The notes below the pieces were generated by a model. The model was given only the letters and a program-made list of their open reading frames with translations. It did not search any database and had not been told where the DNA came from. Made by a program: the position numbers and the translations under genes. A stretch of 64,000 nt of DNA from Rhea pennata. Its lineage: Eukaryota; Chordata; Aves; Rheiformes; Rheidae. Location of the stretch: the NCBI RefSeq assembly GCF_028389875.1, contig NC_084668.1, positions 17,751,993 to 17,815,992 of the forward strand. Reading direction: 5' to 3'. This document shows positions 47,801-58,978 of this stretch, in pieces (the stretch's first letter is position 1; every line of letters starts with the position of its first letter).

Positions 47801-50800
47801 GCTGGGGAAAGGTCTCCTTGAGCAGCTCCTCTTTCTGGGCATAGTCTGTAGCAGATGCTTAGGGGAAAGAGAAGGGAATAGTGTGGATCCACACCCCAGC
47901 ACCCAGTAATCACTGATTTTGAGAGCTGGAGGTTGTACTGCTGGGGCAGAGGACACATCCCATTCCCAGCCTGAATTCCCTGCCCCAGCAGAGAGTACAG
48001 GGCCTGGGGAGCCTAGAAATCCTCCAAGTGACCCCAAAATGCTCCTCTGTATCTCCTCCTGCAATGCTAAATGTAGCCAAACTAAAAATAGATGTGGGAA
48101 TTGTGCAGCAGAGCAGGGGCACAGGAATGAGTCTCGATCCTAAGAGCTGGGGAAGCTCAGCTTGTTCATATTCAGAGGAGACTGGAGGGCAGTCTGCTTT
48201 ATTGACAGTCCCTCCAGGGACTCACTGTCCTCCAGGTAAGACGCTGAAGACTCCTTGGTCTATCAGGGAAAAGAAGAATAGGAAGTGCTGCCCAAAAACC
48301 AGATAAACCAAAACAGGAAGCAGCCCAGATTGCTGCCAGAGCAAGCAACTGAATACTGGAGCAAGGTCCTTCTGCCAGTGCCGGGTTCATTAGCTGTGTC
48401 CCCAGTTCGGGCTTGGGGCTCAGCACAGTGGTGTCTTCAACAGACTAGATCATCACTTCCCTAGAAACACATACTTCCTCCAGCTCCAGGGTTAGGAAAA
48501 AAAAAAAAACAAATAAACAAAGAAAAAATACCACCTACAAAAACCCTGAAATCTCTTGGGTGGTGGTATCATGCAGTTCAAGCCACCTCTAGTCCAAAGC
48601 CCAGCCATGATGTGCCTACACACAGACCTGCTGGCCACCAGACCTGCAACCTTCTCCTCTAAAAATACACCCAGTGCACCTCAGCAGCTGCTATTACCCA
48701 TCACCACTGCTCCTCACTTGATGTGCCCAGACTGCAAACCTCTCTGGCCTCAGACCTTCTGGCAGCTTTGCTGAATGGGTCCTGGCTCCTTTGTGCAGGG
48801 AGGGTATGAGGGGAGGAGGGTCTTCGATTTCTGACTGGCAAAAGAGCAGAGAGGAGGAAGAAGGGGAATCTGAGGATATGATGCAGTTTCCAGTGCAAGG
48901 AAGAAACGATGCCTTGTGGCTGCTGGCAGCTCTACCCTGCCCCATCAGCATGCTTGGTGGAGTCCTGTCCACCCCTGTCTCTGTGCCTGTTCATCACGCA
49001 GCACACAGAAAACATCCTCCCAAATGACACAGAGGGAGCATCCCTCAAGGGCTCACCTCTACTGTCCTGTGCCAGCCAAGCTATGAACCCACCTCTACCA
49101 CAACCAATATCCCAAAACAAAGAACAACCTTTGAGGAAGGATCTTCCCTTTTCCAGTTCCCACTAGGAGATCAATGACTATCTCAACCTCACAGCTTTGC
49201 TTGAGAAATGACTTCCTATCTGCCCAGCCATCTTTTCCATTTGAGATCAGAGCTATCATCTGATACCCCTTCAGCTTGGCACAGCTTGGACCTCCTGATG
49301 ACTGCCCGGAATTTGGCTGCAATATCAGTAAAAAATTGATTGGCCTGGAGTTGGGAATCCCCTCCGAGTCTGAGGCCAGGAGCTCTACAAGACAGCTGCT
49401 TCCCTTATAATTAGATAAACCTCATAAATAATTATTGGTTTATTTGATACAGTGCTGTCTACTTGATAACGAGGCTAATCCATAGGTTGATATTAACCCA
49501 CTTGGTTTTAATTTGATTTGCTTAGCCATAGTTCACTTAACTTTGTGGGCTGGCAGATAAAGGAGAGGAAATTAGCACCCTGCCTGCATCAGAGATGTCT
49601 CCCCAGATGTCAGGGCTGGGAGGAGGGGAGAGGGTCTCACCAGCACTCCAGCCATTGCAAGGCCTCTCTTGGCCTGCTGGTAACCTTGACCATTTGCCAT
49701 GTGGGCTAGTGCATGTAAGGGCACTTCCGACCTCTGCTAGCCTCTTGGTTGCTCCACCATTGGCTCACTATCGCATTTTGTCAGCCAGTTTCCAGCTTCC
49801 TGGTGATGCCAGACCACTGCACACATGGTGAGCCTGGGAAGGTGTCAGCCAGGAGTGGTCCCAGCGGCCCAGGGGAGCACGCCTGACAGGTAATCTCTTC
49901 TCATACTCCCTCCCCTTGGTCCCTGTAGCCCAGCTTCACTGACAGAAAGCCAAGTTCATTTTTTAAGCAGGACACAATGCCATACTCAGCTCAGCTACTT
50001 TAGAAATGACTGGAGCTGTTCTGCCTGCATCGCACATCTTGGAGAGCCAAGCTTGCAGCCTGTGGAAGAATGGAAACATGTTTGATGTGACTTATCCCCA
50101 GCAGAGTCGCATTGCTCAGCTCAGCCTGTCAGTAAACTCACCACCGTGGAGTGGCAGGGTCCAGCTTGGGCTCACACCCCTGGGGTCTTATTGGCCTGAG
50201 TAACTCTTTCCTTTCAAGTAATATCCAAAGGCCATCTCCAAAGCCACATCCCCAACACTGCATACATTGCAGCCTTCCTGGCCTCAGCAGGTGAGACACC
50301 CAGTTTAGGAGGGAGGGATGCCTGCTGAAGTGCTGCCTGACTCCTTCAAGACAAGAGCAGGTGCCCCTCTGAAAAATCCATCAGGGTGGTGAGCAGGCAA
50401 TGCACAAGCGGTGCCCCAGGGAGACAGCTGTGTGCCAGTTCCCCAGCTGGGAATCATTCACACCTTCCTGCATCCCCCATCCTGCATCTGTATCTCACCG
50501 TTCTCCACTCCTACAAATTTCAGCCATGGCAGGTTTCTGTGCTTGGTTCCCACCATCATGCTGCATTTCCACACCGCTAGCCAGGGCAGATAAAGCATAA
50601 CTCACATAAGTACCAACATATACGAAACCACAGTGTGGGGTGCTCCCCCCACAGCGCACATGCTCACAGCAGGCCTGCAGCGCTAGGATGCAAATACAGC
50701 TTGGGAGGGGAGAAGACCTGGGTGGGCTTTGCTCTGCCACGGACTGCAGTGAGGGCATGCTTGCTCCAGCACACTGGCCTTGCGCCCGGCCCTTTCACTC

Positions 50801-53800
50801 TGCATTGCAGCAGAGGCATGCAGGCACTCGCTGCAGCTCAGTTAAGCAGAAAAGGACAGTATCTGCTTATGTTGCAGTGGGAGCACTTGAGTAACCCCCA
50901 ATCCCAGGCCAGGTTCACAGGGGTGGCCACTGCCTCCCACCACAAGAGTACACAGGCAAGAACGGGGCAAGTGTGTGCAATGCACCCCCTCAGAGCTCAC
51001 TGTTTCAGTTCAGGGGGGTGTCCTCCTTCATCATCCTGACTGTCTGCAGGAGAACAGACACATCTCTACACATGCAGCTGAAAAAGCAGTTCAAGATTTT
51101 GTCCTAGTATCTCCCATGGATAAACCACAAGGGTGACCTCCTTCTGGGATGCCTCAGAACATGTCCTAGAGGAAATCATGGGCTTCCAGGTGTGTGTCTC
51201 TCAGATATCTACCTACTGCTATCCGGAGAGCTAACAGGACCAGCACACGGCAATATGGAAACTTGTGCTTAGTCATCCTGAACACCTCAGCCAGGCAGGT
51301 CCATCCACCCGAGCTGGGCAACAGGACAGGGTAGCCAGGAACTACAGGCAGCCTATGCACCCCTATGCCAACAGCAAGTCGCTCCTGCCCAGCCCACCAC
51401 CCTCTTTACAGAGAACAGGAAGAGTCACACAAGTAGTGTGCCCTAGGTGATCCAGATGATCCCTCCAATAGGGACAGGTACATCCACACTGCTGTCCCCA
51501 TCCCTGTGTGCTGGCCAGCACAGTGGGGAAACGTGAGCCTAGACACAGCCGGAACTTGCAACTAGGCTCAGCCTCTGAGACTACAGGGGCTGGGCAAGCT
51601 GGAAAGAGACCTGCATTTGAGGTCTGCTGCAAGCCCACAGCAGACAGTGCTGGGGCACAGCTGAGAACCTGTTTCTGACAGACAGAAACAAGGGTCTGAA
51701 GAAAAACAAGCTGGGACTGAACAAGCACCAGGATCTACCTGTCAGCAATGGGACAGAAGGATAAGAGAGGCAGGAGCCCTAGAAGGAAGGACACAGAGAA
51801 GAGAGCAGACCTGAAGCCAAGTGAGAGTCCCCCAGGTCAGAAGCAATATCCATGCAGAGGATTCAGGCAGGGGAGCAGCTGCAAACCCACTACTCATCAT
51901 TCCTCTGCTCCAGCAAGGCCTTGGCTGGAGCTCTGCATTTGTGTTGGTCTCTGCTTTAAGAGAGAAGGGGTCACTTTTAAGGAGCTTAGAAGAAAATCTT
52001 GAAAGCATTCAGAGTGGAACCAGCTTGGAGGAGTAGCTGAGCTGCTCAGTGGGGTGAGAGGAAGGCTGGAAAGGAGCTGCAGGCTCTCAATGTGTGCACG
52101 CCATGCAAGAAAAACAGAGAAAGATTTGCTGTGTTCAGGGTGAGAAATCTGAACAAAACCTGGAGCAAGAAAAGCCTCTAGCAAGAAACCACTGAAGTAC
52201 TAAAACGGACAGCCTGGGAAGACACAATTCTCCTCAGCAAAGAAATCTCCAGAACTGTGAGCAAATACCTTTGGGGGAGAATTTGGGTTGGGGCAATGGA
52301 ATGGGTCACTGTGATTTATAAGTCTATACTTCTGGCAGTTTCTGCTGTCTCCTTGTGACATCTCCATGTCTCCTTCAGCTCTGCCTTGCTCTCGGCTCCC
52401 CCAAAGCTGTGCTCTGCATGGATGCAGTCTGCTGATACTTGGTTCAGAGACTGCTTTCCTCCCTGAGCTGTCCCAGGAGCACAACTCATTGCTACTCAGT
52501 GCTTTCCACAAGGCTCATGGACACACTGTTCTCATATATCCTGGAACAGGCAAAATACTCCCTCCACAGATCAGTCTCACGCCCATGATTGGGTCTGTCT
52601 CCTTGCAGCAGAGTTTTGGAGATGAACACTGGAGCTGATCCTGCACTTGGGAGGGATATGGTTGTTAAAGTACAAATATCCCTACCCTAGTCCAGAATTT
52701 AAGCTCAGAGCATGGAGCAAGTGCAGTGGTATGATCCCCTCTGGTGAAATACACCCAAGCACAGAGCCACCTGGATGCTGAGATACCCCAACAGACCTAG
52801 ACCTGGCAAGGAGAGCAAGGTCTTGATTCCCCTCTGCAGAGGGGCAAAAGGGCATTTTGCCATCCAGCAAAGAGGCATATTTTTTCCAGTTCTCAGTGAC
52901 ACACTTGCAGGGTACAAGCAGAGCCCTTCAGCACTGGAGGCATATTCTGCACCTCTAGGCACCACCAACATTTCACAGCAAGATCTATCCTGCAGCCCAG
53001 GGCAAAGCCAGAGGAAAGGCGAAACAGTTTAGAGAAGGGAATAGCCCCTTTTTTCTTCAACCTGCCCAGGCGTAATTTGAGGAAAGAGCAATGAATCGGA
53101 TGTTTCATGTTAACTCGCCATTTTTGCACTATTATTCTTCTGGCCAGTTTATTAATTAACCACCTTATCCAGCCATATTTTTTGTAAGTGAGCTCACAGG
53201 TTATTAAGACACTAAACTCAGTTAACAAATCTGGACTCTCTGCGGGCAGTGTATTACAACTCTCATTTTAGCACCCATCTTTGCAGTGACCAGACCTCTG
53301 TTCATTCCAGTGCCAGCCAAGCCCAGGGCAAGGTCTGCCAGGGGAGCCAGCGACGGGCGCCCCGCTCTGCCAGGGTCCACGGGGGTAATGGGACAACAGC
53401 TTGCACCACCGATGTGCTTGGAGCTGCTCCTTGCGCTGCCCGCGCCCTGCACACCTCGGCTTTGCGGGGCAGGAGCCGGTCCCTGCCCATCTCTCCGGTC
53501 CTGTTCCCTGAGCGGTGCGTGCTGTGCGGGTCCCCCAGGCAGGGTCCGGGCTCCAGCCTGCGGCGGGTCGGCGGCACCAGCCTCCTGGAGCCGGGCCCAA
53601 AGGGCTCCTCGTACCCCAGGAGCCGAGCGGCCGGGACCCCCAGCCCTTCCCGGCCCGGATCCGGCCGCGCGTCCCTCCCTCCCTGCCCGCCCCCGCCGGG
53701 GGCAGACGGGCCGGTTCGTTCCCAATCGCACCGGGCGGGTTTTATTCGTTTCCCGGTGCCGACTCCGCTCGCCGCCTCTTCATTTTCGTTTTCTTCCCGC

Positions 53801-54758
53801 ACCGAGGGAGGCCAGCGAGCCCGGCGGCGGCGGGGCCCGTGCGCCGCTGCTCTCCCGGGACCGGGAAGGGAAACGCTCCTCGGGGCCGTCCTGCAGGACC
53901 CTCCGGCCCCAGCCAGGAGAGGATGGGGGAGGGTTCCCTGGGACTTTCGTCTTGCGGCTCCGGTTCCCGGGGTTCCTGCAGCCCACGGAGGCTCCCGGGA
54001 CGCGGATCTGTCCCCCAAGAGACGCCGCGGGGCGGCCGAGCCTCGGAGAAGGGGGGACCCCGACAGCAGCCCGAGCAGAGAGCGGGCCGGGGTACAGTGA
54101 CCCCCGCACCGGGGCCAGCCCCGAGGCCTCCCCGCCCCCGCCGGCCGCGGTGCCGCGAAGGGGCGGCCTCGGAGCGCCTCAGCCCCCAGCTCCTGCCCCG
54201 CGGGGACCCTCGCCCCGAGAGCGCAGGAGGCAGCCGGTGGCCACGAGGGGTAGAGCCCCCGGGCGCTGGGGGTGGCAAGGAGGCGAGCGCGGCGTCCCGC
54301 CCGACGGGACGGTCGGTTCCGCTCCCGGGTCACTCACCGTGGAAGTCGGAGAGCCTCGGCACCAGCATCCCGGCTCGGATCCAGTGCTCCAGCGGGAAAG
54401 AGCCGGCCACAGCCGCCTTCAGGTGCTCCGAGCCGGGCGGCAGGTGGGGGAAGCCGGTGTAGGCGAAAGCAGGGTGCTGCCCCCCCAGGGCCGGGAGCGG
54501 GTACACGGCGGGCGGGTAGAGGGCTGGCAGGGAGCTGAGTCCAGGGCCGGGCAGGTGCAGCAAGCCGGGCTTGGGGACGAAGCCGGCCGGGGCCAGCGGT
54601 GCGGCTCCCCGGGGCGCCCGCGGAGAGGGGGTGTCGGTGCGCCCGGCGGGGCCAGGGCTCCCCGCGGGGCTCCCGGGGCTCAGCCTCGGCGGGGAGGCGC
54701 CCCGCGCCGGCTCTTCAGCCAGGAGAGCCTCGATGCGGAAGTTTTGGGACTTCTCCAT
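44825..54758 (-). CDS. MNX2: MNX2 (MNR2) motor neuron homeobox protein, three exons, complete
   Basis: Transcription factor of the MNX (HB9) family. Chick MNR2 is expressed in motor-neuron progenitors and can drive somatic motor-neuron fate; it acts in the nucleus. Exons: 54338-54758 (421 nt), 45672-45832 (161 nt), 44825-45142 (318 nt); phases agree and give 299 aa. The N-terminus [17 protein letters not shown] is the family signature (human MNX1 begins MEKSKNFRIDALLA), which fixes the start at 54758 rather than the in-frame ATG at 54770. A proline-rich region follows, then [17 protein letters not shown] and [19 protein letters not shown]. The homeodomain spans residues 151-210 ([12 protein letters not shown]...), with Q50 and N51 at residues 200-201; the second intron splits it between positions 44 and 45. 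The C-terminus ends in an acidic [10 protein letters not shown] patch and RKIGSVL. It lacks the poly-Ala/His tracts of MNX1, and the gene sits beside CFAP65, so MNX2 is preferred to MNX1. Confidence 0.93.
45833..54337 (-). other. MNX2 intron 1 (8.5 kb)
   Basis: No exon of another gene was recognised on either strand. It holds GC-rich sequence at both ends and AT-rich, homeodomain-site-rich islands at about 45930-46080, 49385-49550 and 53080-53235. An A-rich tract lies at about 48497-48530. It is a probable home for MNX2 enhancers. Confidence 0.6.
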
Positions 54759-54989
54759 GGGCTTGTGCATGGCCCGGCCCCGTGCGGAGCCGCCGGGGCC
54801 CCCCGGCGCGGCACGGCGCGGCGCGGCTCGCCCCGCCGCTCCCCTGGCAGGGCAGAGCCCGGCCGGGCAGCCCCGGGCCAGCCCCGCCGCCAGCACCGGC
54901 TCCCGCACCGGCGGGCATCCACCCGCGGGGCCCCGCCGCGCTCCGCGGGGCTGCCCTCGGGGGCAGCCCTCCTCGCCGCTCCTCCTCGC

Positions 54990-55062
54990 GGGCACTCGCT
55001 CGCCCGCGCCACCGGGGGGGCGTTTTAATCCCCCCTCCACCTGCCCCAGCTCCCCATTGGCT
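54990..55062 (-). promoter_or_regulatory. MNX2: MNX2 core promoter with CCAAT and ATTAAAA elements
   Basis: On the minus strand a CCAAT box (GGAGCCAATGGGG, core 55056-55060) is followed about 30 bases downstream by ATTAAAACG (55021-55029), a TATA-like element in otherwise extremely GC-rich sequence. This predicts a start near 54990-55000 and a 5' UTR of roughly 230 bases. The whole block 53.4-55.25 kb is CpG-rich and includes exon 1. Confidence 0.5.
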
Positions 55063-57983
55063 CCGCGCCGCCACCCGCCCCGCCGCCCCGGGCTGCCTCC
55101 CTCCCCGCCGGCCTCCCTCCTCCGGCTCCCTCGTCCCCCCAGCCGCAGCGGCGAGCGACGCACGGGGGCCGGCCCAGCAGCTTCTGCCCCTTCCCCAGGC
55201 TTTGAACCCGGCCCTGCCCTGGCCGGCACCCGAGGGGTCCTCCCAGCCCACAGGACTCGCTGCCCGCGCCCAGAGCCCGCGGTCGTGATCCCCAGGCAGT
55301 CTTGCTTTCGTTGGGGGGAAGCGGTGCCATGGCCACACTGGCTGGAGGAGAAAGGGGTCTGCACAGGCTGAGAGAGACTGCACGACTTCAGTGCGTATGT
55401 GTACACGAAGCTCCTCTGCAACCCCACACACTGGGGAGCCCCAGCCAGGGCCAGTTGCACTTCTCCCTGTTACACTCATCTGCACTGACAGGGGGGAGGA
55501 CAGCAAACCAGAACCAGGTGCATGTGGGGACCATCTCCCTGCATCATCCCTGTCTGTTCAAGATGCCAACAGAGTGGCCGGGGGGTTTCACATCTGGTCT
55601 GAACTTTTCTGGACAAGACACAGCTCGGAAAGCACCAGGAGGACAGGGCAGATGGGAAAGCCTTCACTGGTCTGGGAGATGTGAGCGAACAGGAGCAGAG
55701 CTAGCCCCAGCCCCCAGCACTGGCCCTTAGAGAGAAGCAGGACATGCATGTGGGAGCACGTCTCGGGTCTCCAGCACAGGGGGCCTGTGTCTGTCAGTCT
55801 CTAGGTCCCACGTTTTTGTGTTATCCTAATGCGACGAGACAAACCTCTACTTGTCCATGTCTGAGGGTGGGTCCTGCTCTTTGAAAGGCAAGCAAGGCAG
55901 TCACTGCCGCCCTGTTTAAATATTGTAATAGCTAGAGGGATCTCCCATCTCCGTGTTTCTTCCCCCTGCCACACACACGTTTCCCATCTACAGCACTGCT
56001 CAATTCCCTGAGATTTTAGAGCAAGGGACAACTCTATCCCTCAGTATCCTGCCTCCCACAGAGGCTGCAAGCAGTCACCCAAGGAGACAGGCAGGAGAGT
56101 ATGGGACTTTTCCCCAGCAGCCTGTGCCTCCTCCATTCAGTACCTGGAGGGGTTTCTCTTCCCTGTGCCTATCTAGTCTGGTCTGGAGCCTACCAAACTA
56201 CCTACACCGTCCCATGGCTCCAAAGCTCTCACACTCATTGCATGAACTTCCTCTTTCCATTTGCCTGAGCCCGGTTCCCACCAGCTTCATTGGGTAGCTC
56301 CAAATCCTTGTACAGAAACAGACACACAACAGTCTGTTTGCAGTCACCTGTGGCTGGAGACATGAGGCAGGAATCAGCCCCTATGGCCAGCTGGGAGCTG
56401 GATTTTCCCAGAAGGTTTTTGGAAGAGGGGAAGGAGCTGTCGTCCCACATTAGCACACCCAGCCTGGTCAGGCAATACTGAAAGTGGAGCCAGGTAACCT
56501 TTTCACTCCCATTACCTTGTGCCTGCCTCTAGATCCTCTCTCCACCATCAGGAGACAGGAGTAAAGAAGTCCCCAAGCATCTTCAATCTGCCCCCTCAGT
56601 GCTCCCAGGACGCAAGCCCTTGTCCCTGCCAAGTAGAAGGACTCTAAGCCCTCCTCCTCTTCCTCCCCTCAAGTAGCCAGCCCTGCCAAGGGACGGGCAG
56701 GACAGGAATGGTTGGAAGAAATAGGACGGCCTGGGGAACAGCACAGGGAAGGACTTCCAATGGGTATCCGGGGAACAGATGGAAAAGAGAGACAGGGCAG
56801 CCCTGTCCCTGCAGGTGAGCAGCCTGCAGTGGTGACAACAGCAAGAGAAGAGCCACCCATTCATCACCACGATCCCCAGGACTGGCTCCAAGGATTGGAG
56901 CCTTGAGACCTGTGGCCCAACAGAGAAGTCAATGCCATGGTGCCTAACGTGGAGTGGAGGGCAGGCAGATGGCCAGCCCGGGAGGGCCAGGGTAACCGCT
57001 GCCAAGTTCAGGGTCTGAGCGAGTGGCATTAGTGTCTATCCTAACAGCAGCTCAGGCAGTGAGAGCAAACCCTGAGAGGGATGAGTCTGAGGGAAAGAAG
57101 AGCTCAAGCAATAACCCATAGTGAGATGAAAATATACCCTGAAAAATATTCCTCTGGTGTTCATTTTCCAGTGCTTTTTATCTCTCCTCCCCCCAGCCAC
57201 ACACACATACACCCCTCCTTTTCTCCTACTTTTTGCCCCTGTTTGTGCTTTCTATTTTTGAAGTTAAATCCATATAACCTCATGTTTTCAGATTGAGAGC
57301 AAAGGCAGCTCTGGCCCCTGCATGTGTTGCAGGCACACTGTAGAACCTGCCCCTGGCTGCTGTGCACATCTGTCACAGTGCACGTCTGTTGATATGTCAA
57401 AGTCCCACCAACCATAGAGCATGTGGTGGCCAAAGGGACCAGCCCCATGTGCTCATATCAAGGCTTCCCAGACTGGGTGCAAGGATGGAGCAGGAACTTC
57501 TCCAGCTTGTTGTGAGCTCAATATTTTTTCAGGAATAGAGGGCTTAGTTACTTTGTGGGTACCCTGCACTCAGAATATGGGCTGCGAGAGACTCATTGCA
57601 CTGGGTCACATCCTTGATCTCTTCAGGGAAGTCCCTTGCATTAGCCCAGGTGGCTCCCCAAAACCAAGCAATTTCTTCAGGGATCAACAGTCCAGGATGA
57701 CCCAGCCTGTCCAGTCCCATTCACCTCAGCCACTGATCCCAGTGCAAAGCGAGTGCAAGAAACCAAGCTACTGCCATTGCACTGCGTAAGTGAGAAAGTT
57801 CTTAGCAGACAGTAGCCATAAAACCCAACTGGAAACATCCCAATAAAGACATCTGGGAAGAGCATGGCACAGCTCCAGCCTAGGAGCAGAAAACCTCCCA
57901 CAGGCTGGCAGAGATGAGCATTGCCCATGCTAACACACCCCAGATGAGGCCCATGGGACCCCAGCAAAAGGGATTTCCCTCTT

Positions 57984-58106
57984 CCAGAGGAGTCAAACCT
58001 AGATCTTAGGGCCTGCAGGAAGAGCTGCCCAGGGATAGAGGGGGCCCAGAGGAGTCAAACCTAGATCCTAGGGCCTTCAGAGAGAGCTGCCCAGGGACAG
58101 AGGGGC
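57984..58106. repeat. 62-bp tandem duplication, two copies
   Basis: Copy 1 starts at 57984 and copy 2 at 58046, both with CCAGAGGAGTCAAACCTAGA, then TAGGGCC, GAGCTGCCCAGGGA and AGAGGGG. About five or six differences in 62 bases, so the duplication is not very recent. Function unknown. Confidence 0.92.
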
Positions 58107-58943
58107 CAGCAGGTAGCCCATGCCATGCAGGGAGGAGAGCCAGAGCCCTGGTCCTGTGCACAGGCAAGCTGCGCCAGGCAGAAGGGGCGGGATGCAGGCA
58201 GTGATAGATGCCAGGGTGCTGATGAGTTCACAGTCTTCAAGGTCATTAATCAGATCAGAGCTGGATTAAGGTGTCCGAGGTCTGATTAGCTTCATTTCCC
58301 GCCTCAGGAAGGAGGAAACTTGCTTCCTCATCCATCAGCCCCACTGGTGACAGCTCACCTGGTTGCTAACTAGATCAGAGGACTGTAACAAGTGAGTGCA
58401 ATTGTGGCCTGGCCTCTCACCTCTCCCCAGGGGCCTCTCTCTAACAAGAGGGTCTTCATGCAGGATCTGAAGGCAATCCTGAGCATCATCCATGGGCAGC
58501 AGATGCCAGGATATCAGCTAGAGAGACAACTCATTCCCATGGCCTGGTGGTATAGGGCACTTTGCAGGTGAGCAAGCAAAAGCCTCCTGCCCCAGAAAAA
58601 TTCTCCAATTCAGAAGATGGAGCTTGAGGGAAGATGAGTGCCAGAACTATTCACACAGCCCACAGCTTCCTGGGACAGGATGTTTTGCAGATATTTTGTC
58701 AGGGATTTTCTAGATATGCTTGATGTTAAAAAACACCTTATTTGGACATTCACAGCCCTTCCTTCTTTCAGCCACCTAAAACCAGCAGTCATAGTAGCAC
58801 TTAACACAGGCTGTAGCTAAGCCACAGAAAGGCTATTATTGCTGAAGTACCCAGCTACATAAGTTGAGCTCTCCTTTTGCAGTGTTCATAGCCCCACATG
58901 GATTTTCTCCATGCAACTTCCAGCCACATGAGCTAAGCAACAG

Positions 58944-58976
<33 letters not shown>
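58944..58976 (+). repeat. 33-base A run
   Basis: Uninterrupted A homopolymer on the plus strand. No retroelement body or target-site duplication was recognised beside it, though a processed insertion cannot be excluded. Confidence 0.9.

Positions 58977-58978
<2 letters not shown>

Noticed and set aside
44825..54758. Calling the homeobox gene MNX1 (HB9)
   Set aside because: The homeodomain is nearly identical, but the poly-Ala and His-rich tracts and the MNX1 C-terminus are missing, and the CFAP65 neighbourhood is that of MNR2/MNX2.
53286..55028. 580-codon plus-strand open frame over MNX2 exon 1
   Set aside because: GC-rich antisense shadow of the CpG island and MNX2 coding exon; low-complexity Pro/Arg/Gly/Ala composition and no recognisable family.
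54759..55506. Upstream extension of the MNX2 frame and overlapping minus-strand frames
   Set aside because: The frame is open only because of GC content; the family N-terminus begins at MEKS, and the CCAAT/ATTAAAA promoter elements fall inside the extension.
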